From Synechococcus sp. JA-3-3Ab (GTDB taxonomy: Bacteria > Cyanobacteriota > Cyanobacteriia > Thermostichales > Thermostichaceae), in NCBI RefSeq assembly GCF_000013205.1, contig NC_007775.1, forward strand, positions 186,001 through 250,000: a stretch of DNA of 64,000 nt, given 5' to 3'. Below are positions 59,744 to 64,000 of the stretch, one piece after another (the first letter of the stretch is position 1; every line of letters begins with the position of its first letter). The notes below the pieces were generated by a model. It saw only the letters and a list, made by a program, of their open reading frames with translations. It had not been told where the DNA came from and ran no database searches. The position numbers were made by a program, and so were the translations under genes.

Positions 59744-60574
59744 ATGAAAGTAGGACTGCGTTTGGGCATTTTGGCTTTGCTACTTACGCCCCTTTGGGAG
59801 AGTGGTTCTCTTTCGGGTGTTGCCTTGGCTGAAGATCATCTTTTAGTGGCTCAGGCCCCGGAGCCAGCTAGGCGGCCTATGCCTTCTGTGCCTAGATCGA
59901 TACCCTCCCTAGTTCCCATAGATCCCATAGCTCCGGCAGAATCCTCAGACTCCCCAGTTCCCATAGATCCCATAGCTCCGGCAGAATCCTCAGAAACTGT
60001 AGATGAGCTATTCCGCCAGGTTCCTTTCCCCCCTTCGCTAAGATCTCTGCCTGGCCTTCGGTGCTCGAGACCCATGGTGTTGCGCTCAGTAACCCTCAGC
60101 GCTCCTCCGCCAAACCCTGCTTCCCCCCTGCAATCGGAGGTTCACCCCAACATTTGGAAAAATCTCCAGGGCCGTTTCGGGACAGTCAAGTGGGGAGAGA
60201 CCCAACCCGATAAACTCTTTGCTCATACCTTCCAATGGAGCCCCCCTTGTAAAGCAGGCTGCCGGATGGGAGGCACCCTTACGTTTACCTATCGCAATAA
60301 CTTGCAGGCAACAAGTAACACAGCTCCTAATGCCGGGAACGACAAGTACTACATATACAACGGCGGGAATTTAACTCAAGCGGGGTTTTTGTATACTTTC
60401 TCAAGTCCGCCTTCCCCAATTCCGCCTGGCCAAACCTTCACCAAAACTCTAACCCTCTCGCCGGCAGAGATTGCCAACAACCGAGTGACCTTAGTAGTTC
60501 AAGATGATACGGCGGTTTTGGAAGCTAAGCTAGAGCTTAGATACTGCTGCTGTGAATGCGAGTTTCCCATTTGA
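59744..60574 (+). CDS. Unknown secreted Cys-rich protein
   Basis: 276 residues from ATG 59744 (MKVGLRLGILALLLTPLWES); a frame from 59711 adds 11 residues. A Sec signal ends near GVALAED. A proline-rich linker contains VPIDPIAPAESS twice in tandem. The C-terminal 140 residues form a predicted beta domain (IWKNLQGRFGTVKWGE, GGTLTFTYRNNLQ, KTLTLSPAEIANNRVTLVVQDDTAVLEAKLEL) with Cys pairs PPCKAGCRM and a closing YCCCECEFPI. The LTFTYRNN/VTLVVQDD pattern recalls carbohydrate-binding beta-sandwiches, but I do not recognise a family. It is monocistronic with its own terminator and leader hairpin. Confidence 0.7.
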   Translation: MKVGLRLGILALLLTPLWESGSLSGVALAEDHLLVAQAPEPARRPMPSVPRSIPSLVPIDPIAPAESSDSPVPIDPIAPAESSETVDELFRQVPFPPSLRSLPGLRCSRPMVLRSVTLSAPPPNPASPLQSEVHPNIWKNLQGRFGTVKWGETQPDKLFAHTFQWSPPCKAGCRMGGTLTFTYRNNLQATSNTAPNAGNDKYYIYNGGNLTQAGFLYTFSSPPSPIPPGQTFTKTLTLSPAEIANNRVTLVVQDDTAVLEAKLELRYCCCECEFPI

Positions 60575-60595
60575 AGTTGAGTGAAATTTGCCTTA

Positions 60596-60620
60596 GGGGG
60601 GACTTCCGTGCCCCCCTTTT
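60596..60620 (+). terminator. Rho-independent terminator
   Basis: GGGGGG-ACTTCCGTG-CCCCCC-TTTT, 21 bases past the stop of the unknown secreted protein gene. Confidence 0.85.
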
Positions 60621-60675
60621 CTTCAACTCCCCCTGGCTGCAGACCTCAAAGCTTACTCAGAAAGGGTGGAAAAGC

Positions 60676-61662
60676 CTAACGGCGGGCCTGGGCAAAAATG
60701 GCCTGCAAAATCTCGTCGGCCCCCTGCCGTTTTAGCTTTTCTGCAAGAGCCATCCCCACTGCCTCGGGATCGGCGGTGGATCCCGTCTGGGTATCGCGGA
60801 TGAGCTGTCGCCCCTCCAGGTCGGCCACCATGCCGGTCAGGTGCAGCTCTTCCCCCTGGACTTGGCTGTGGACGCCGATGGGCACCTGACACCCCCCCTC
60901 CAAGGCCCGCAGGAAAGCTCGCTCGGCCAAACAGCGGGCTGTGGCCTCCGCATCGGCTAAGGGTCGGATGAGCTCCAGAATCCGCTCATCCCCCTGCCGG
61001 CACTCGATCCCCAGGGATCCCTGGCCAACCGCGTACAGAGACACACTGGGATCCAGCACCTCGTGGATCCGCTGTTCTTGGCCCAGGCGCTTCAGCCCCG
61101 CCACCGCCAAAATTAGGCCGTCGTACTCCCCCCGATCCAGCTTGGCCAAGCGAGTGTTGAGGTTGCCCCGCACATTCTTAAATTGCAGGTGGGGAAAGGC
61201 GTGGCGCAGTTGGGCCAATCGCCGCAAAGATGAAGTGCCGATCACCGTTCCTGCTGGCAGGGTGGCCAGTTGGTAGCCGCGCAGCTCTTCCCGCAGCACC
61301 AGCGCGTCCAAAGGATCCTCCCTCTGCGTAATCGCCCCCAGGACCAGGCCTTCCGGCAAACGGGTGGGCAGATCCTTAAGGCTGTGCACCGCTAGATCGC
61401 TGCTGCCGTTGAGCAGGCTGACCTCCAGCTCCTTGGTAAACAGGCCCTTATCGCCAATTTTGGCCAGCGCCACATCCAGGATGATGTCTCCCTGGGTGGA
61501 AAGGGTGTGCAGCTCTAGCGGCAATCCTGGATGGTGGGCCTGCAACTGTCCCATTACCCAGTAGGTCTGGGCCAAGGCCAGCTCACTTTTGCGGGAGGCG
61601 ATCCGCACCGGCTGGGCAGCCCCTGCCGAGGGTTGCCAGGGAGTTGAGGCCAGTTCGCTCAT
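60676..61662 (-). CDS. hemC: Porphobilinogen deaminase (hydroxymethylbilane synthase)
   Basis: 328 residues from ATG 61662 ([12 protein letters not shown]); ATG 61686 is an in-frame alternative. HemC joins four porphobilinogen units on a dipyrromethane cofactor, leading to haem, chlorophyll and bilins. [31 protein letters not shown] and IGTSSLRR are substrate-binding blocks, and the cofactor Cys is in [12 protein letters not shown]. Divergent from the YlqD-like gene with 275 bases between starts. Confidence 0.97.
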   Translation of the reverse strand: MSELASTPWQPSAGAAQPVRIASRKSELALAQTYWVMGQLQAHHPGLPLELHTLSTQGDIILDVALAKIGDKGLFTKELEVSLLNGSSDLAVHSLKDLPTRLPEGLVLGAITQREDPLDALVLREELRGYQLATLPAGTVIGTSSLRRLAQLRHAFPHLQFKNVRGNLNTRLAKLDRGEYDGLILAVAGLKRLGQEQRIHEVLDPSVSLYAVGQGSLGIECRQGDERILELIRPLADAEATARCLAERAFLRALEGGCQVPIGVHSQVQGEELHLTGMVADLEGRQLIRDTQTGSTADPEAVGMALAEKLKRQGADEILQAIFAQARR

Positions 61663-61937
61663 GGCTGCTGCAAAATCCGAGAACACCGTCTTTCACGCTA
61701 ACTGACTTTGCGGCGCCGCACGGCAGCGGCCTTCAAGATCCTTAACCAAAACTGCCATTTCCCCCCGATCCAGACTTTACTACGGGGATCCCAGCCGGTA
61801 GGATAAGTAGACGGATTCTCCGCCGCGGCGGGGAGAGTTGTGGTCTGTCAAGCCTCCTTCTCCAAGGTTGCTAGAGGACAATTCTCTGTAAGCACAGGGC
61901 CCCCTGATTTGCTTGGTAGTCTGCCTGGATAGGTCTT

Positions 61938-62399
61938 ATGGAAGAAAACAACGTCGGCAACGGCACTCAGTTACTGCTCAAGCGCACCATCCCTGTCAAG
62001 GTGGTGGTCACCCCCCTTTGGAAGAAAGAAATGCAGGAGCAATTGGAGCGGCAGATCGAAGCCACCGATGCTCAGATGCAGCAACTGGAGTTTCAGGGCA
62101 AGCGGGCCATTGCCGAGCTGGAGAAGCAAAGCCCTAACCCCAACAGCCCCCAGGTGCTCCAACAGGTGGAAGCGGTGAAAAGCCGCGTGAACGAGCAAAA
62201 GATCAAGCTCTTGGATCAAAAAAACCAGTTGCTTCAGCAGATCAACCAACTGAACAACCTGGAGCTGAACCAAGAGGTGCTCCAGGGCAGCGTGGAGAGC
62301 TTCTTCCGCGTGCAAAAGGGAGACAACCTGATCCAGAAAATGCAGGTGGAGATCCTGCTGGAAGATGGGGTGATCAAGGAAATTCGCGGCAACCCATAA
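61938..62399 (+). CDS. YlqD-like coiled-coil protein
   Basis: 153 residues. LLLKRTIPVKVVVTPLWKKEMQEQL at the N-terminus and MQVEILLEDGVIKEIRG at the end are typical of YlqD proteins; residues 38-118 are a long coiled coil rich in Gln/Glu/Leu (QIEATDAQMQQLEF, KSRVNEQKIKLLDQKNQLLQQINQL). The family occurs in Firmicutes and cyanobacteria and has no known function. Likely its own transcription unit. Confidence 0.85.
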   Translation: MEENNVGNGTQLLLKRTIPVKVVVTPLWKKEMQEQLERQIEATDAQMQQLEFQGKRAIAELEKQSPNPNSPQVLQQVEAVKSRVNEQKIKLLDQKNQLLQQINQLNNLELNQEVLQGSVESFFRVQKGDNLIQKMQVEILLEDGVIKEIRGNP

Positions 62400-62587
62400 G
62401 CTCTTCATATCCTTTGGGAGGACAGGGATCCCTTGCTGTGGGGTAGCAGATCAAGACCTTTGGTCTTAACCCAAGTCGGTGGCAACACAATAGGTGACAA
62501 TAATTAACGGCCTCTTAACAGCCGCTGGGCTCAAGCTTGGGACGGCTGGTGCGTACGGGCAAAGTTGTTACCTACGAGATGCTCGCC

Positions 62588-64000
62588 ATGTCTGAGTTTG
62601 TCTGGTCAGAGCCTGCCCCCCTCGAGGACCTACATCTTCCCGATTGGTTGCTCACCTCGGCTCAGCGCCGCCGTCTCAAAGCTTTCCTGGTTCTGGCGAC
62701 GGTGTGGGGGCTGGTCAGCCTGATGCACCAGGTAGCGGTAGCCCGCTGGTTTACCGTTGGCCTGGCCACCTTCATGGTCATCCACATCAACCGCCTGTTC
62801 CGGCTGCAACCGGCGGCTCTGCCGCCCCCCTTGAGGCTTTACCCTCCTGGAACAATGGCCTGGGATCCCGCCGCCGCCGAAACGGCCTCCCTGCCTTTGC
62901 CTGAGGTGGGCGGGGCTCAGCCCTTAGCGCTGGCGGGTTCTCCTCTGCCGCGAGTGGCGGTGTTGATCCCGGCCAAAAACGAAAGCGCAGTGCTGCCGCG
63001 GCTGCTGCACAGCCTCACCCAGTTGGATTACCCCAGCAGCCACCTGGAGCTGTGGGCCATTGACGATGCCAGCAGCGATGCTACCCCCGACATCTTGCAG
63101 GAAGCCCAAAAGCGGATCCCTCACCTGCGAGTTTACCGACGGCCACCAGGGCGAGGAGGCGGCAAGTCTGGCGCCCTCAACGAGGTGCTGCCCCTGACGC
63201 GGGGGGAGATTATCTTGGTCTGCGACGCCGACGCCATTGTGCCTCCGGATTTGCTGACTCGCACCCTGCCGCTGTTCGGCCAGACCCCCCGCCCCGGCAG
63301 ACGGACAATCGGCGCCGTTCAGGTGCGCAAAGCCTTGAGCAACCCCAACGTCAACTTCTGGACCCTGGGCCAGGTGGCGGAGATGGCCTCCGATGCCTAC
63401 TTGCAGCAGCAGCGGGTGGCCATCCGCGGGATTGGGGAGCTGCGAGGCAACGGCCAACTGGTGCGACGGGATGTCCTGGAAAAGTGCGGCGGCTGGAACG
63501 AGAACAGCCTCACCGACGACCTGGATCTTACTTTTAAGTTGCACCTGGCGGGGGTGGATATTGCCTTTTTGACGGAGCCGGCCATCGTCGAAGAGGGAGT
63601 CACCTCTTGGAAAAGCCTTTGGCACCAGCGTTGCCGCTGGGCGGAGGGGGGCTACCAGCGCTACCTCGACTACTGGCCAGGGATCCTCAGCCGCCGCCTG
63701 GGCATGGCCAAGACAGTCGATCTCTGGGCCTTTTTCATCTCTCAGTACCTGCTGCCGATGGCCTTAGTTCCCGATACCCTCTGGGTGCTGTTGACGGGCC
63801 ACTCCTCGGTGCTGCTCCCCTTGAACGCCCTGGTCATGGGATCTGTGACGGTGGCCTTCTACCGCGGCCTGCGCCAGGTGGAGGGGCTGCGCGGGCGAAA
63901 ACTCTGGTGGCGTACGGCTCTGGGCTTGGTGTACATGCTCCACTGGCTGCCGGTCATGATCGTGACCACGGCTCGTATGTGTGTGCAGCCCAAGCGGTTG
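62588..64000 (+). CDS. GT2 glycosyltransferase, monoglucosyldiacylglycerol synthase-like, 3' end outside window
   Basis: 471 residues visible from ATG 62588; ATG 62579 and upstream GTG/TTG codons are also in frame and no binding site decides between them. Two N-terminal hydrophobic segments precede a processive GT2 domain: VLIPAKNESAVLPRLL, WAIDDASSD, CDADAIV (DXD), TDDLDLTFKLHLAG and QRCRW (the QXXRW motif). GGGKSGALNEVLPLTRGEI and VRKALSNPN match what I remember of cyanobacterial MGlcDG synthase (Sll1377), which starts galactolipid synthesis. Membrane helices follow the catalytic domain. The frame is open at the right edge. Confidence 0.82.
   Translation, partial: MSEFVWSEPAPLEDLHLPDWLLTSAQRRRLKAFLVLATVWGLVSLMHQVAVARWFTVGLATFMVIHINRLFRLQPAALPPPLRLYPPGTMAWDPAAAETASLPLPEVGGAQPLALAGSPLPRVAVLIPAKNESAVLPRLLHSLTQLDYPSSHLELWAIDDASSDATPDILQEAQKRIPHLRVYRRPPGRGGGKSGALNEVLPLTRGEIILVCDADAIVPPDLLTRTLPLFGQTPRPGRRTIGAVQVRKALSNPNVNFWTLGQVAEMASDAYLQQQRVAIRGIGELRGNGQLVRRDVLEKCGGWNENSLTDDLDLTFKLHLAGVDIAFLTEPAIVEEGVTSWKSLWHQRCRWAEGGYQRYLDYWPGILSRRLGMAKTVDLWAFFISQYLLPMALVPDTLWVLLTGHSSVLLPLNALVMGSVTVAFYRGLRQVEGLRGRKLWWRTALGLVYMLHWLPVMIVTTARMCVQPKRL

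Noticed and set aside
1-64000. CRISPR arrays, tRNA or rRNA genes
   Set aside because: No regularly spaced direct repeats of CRISPR type and no tRNA T-loop or rRNA signatures were seen on reading both strands; a dedicated scan could still find a divergent tRNA.

Overview
The window comes from a unicellular, phycobilisome-containing cyanobacterium. It holds a phycocyanin operon (cpcBA-D-E-F-G), psaE, a high-light-inducible protein, a monoglucosyldiacylglycerol-synthase-like glycosyltransferase and several cyanobacterial conserved genes. The DNA is GC-rich and saturated with the palindrome GGGATCCC, which I associate with the thermophilic hot-spring Synechococcus of the JA-3-3Ab / JA-2-3B'a type. 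That assignment rests on memory of those genomes and was not checked. No rRNA, tRNA, CRISPR array or prophage was seen.

Layout. 0-5 kb: 5'-truncated view of treZ, a remnant of an IS200/IS605-type element, rpsU with its terminator, a secreted trypsin-like lipoprotein, and a parA-like gene broken by a frameshift beside a small RHH-like gene. 5-11 kb: dxr, an ABC exporter half-transporter, murE, and convergent carA. 11-21.5 kb: a minus-strand cluster of three pseudopilin genes and a giant 2413-residue HpsA-like protein, with a NarL-type response regulator just upstream; it resembles the hps surface-polysaccharide locus of filamentous cyanobacteria. 21.6-28 kb: a pentapeptide-repeat protein, psaE-mutM, hliP, nadE and uvrC. 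28-36 kb: a signalling and cell-wall group with an FHA-fused class A PBP, a Ser/Thr kinase, a deacetylase-like protein, a PP2C phosphatase, an ABC1 kinase and a DUF6825 protein. 36-40.3 kb: the phycocyanin operon. 40.6-46 kb: trpA, a membrane-anchored substrate-binding protein, a TnpB gene, a methyltransferase and a decayed glnQ fragment. 46-54 kb: a GvpG-like protein, DUF3727, RqcH, a serpin, DUF192, a desaturase-SDR fusion and a DUF4397 lipoprotein. 54-64 kb: thyX, a methyltransferase, a polyprenyl sugar-phosphate transferase, purC, DUF2157, an unknown secreted protein, hemC, a YlqD-like protein and a partial GT2 glycosyltransferase.

How the genes fit together. The phycocyanin cluster provides both subunits, the rod cap linker, the lyase pair and the rod-core linker, with a hairpin after cpcA that could set the subunit-to-linker ratio. 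psaE and mutM are co-directional, and hliP lies divergently upstream, a light-stress grouping. The kinase, phosphatase and FHA-PBP look like a phosphorylation module acting on cell-wall synthesis. The hps-like cluster is the best candidate for an incompletely described system: pseudopilins together with a giant PilX-like protein carrying PA14, thrombospondin-1-like and calcium-loop segments.

Repeats shape many gene ends. A CCCTC...GAGGG palindromic family sits in intergenic gaps and has become the C-terminal codons of murE and purC. A second repeat family lies inside the DUF4397 gene and over the start of the sugar transferase. A perfect 26-base palindrome sits in frame inside thyX.
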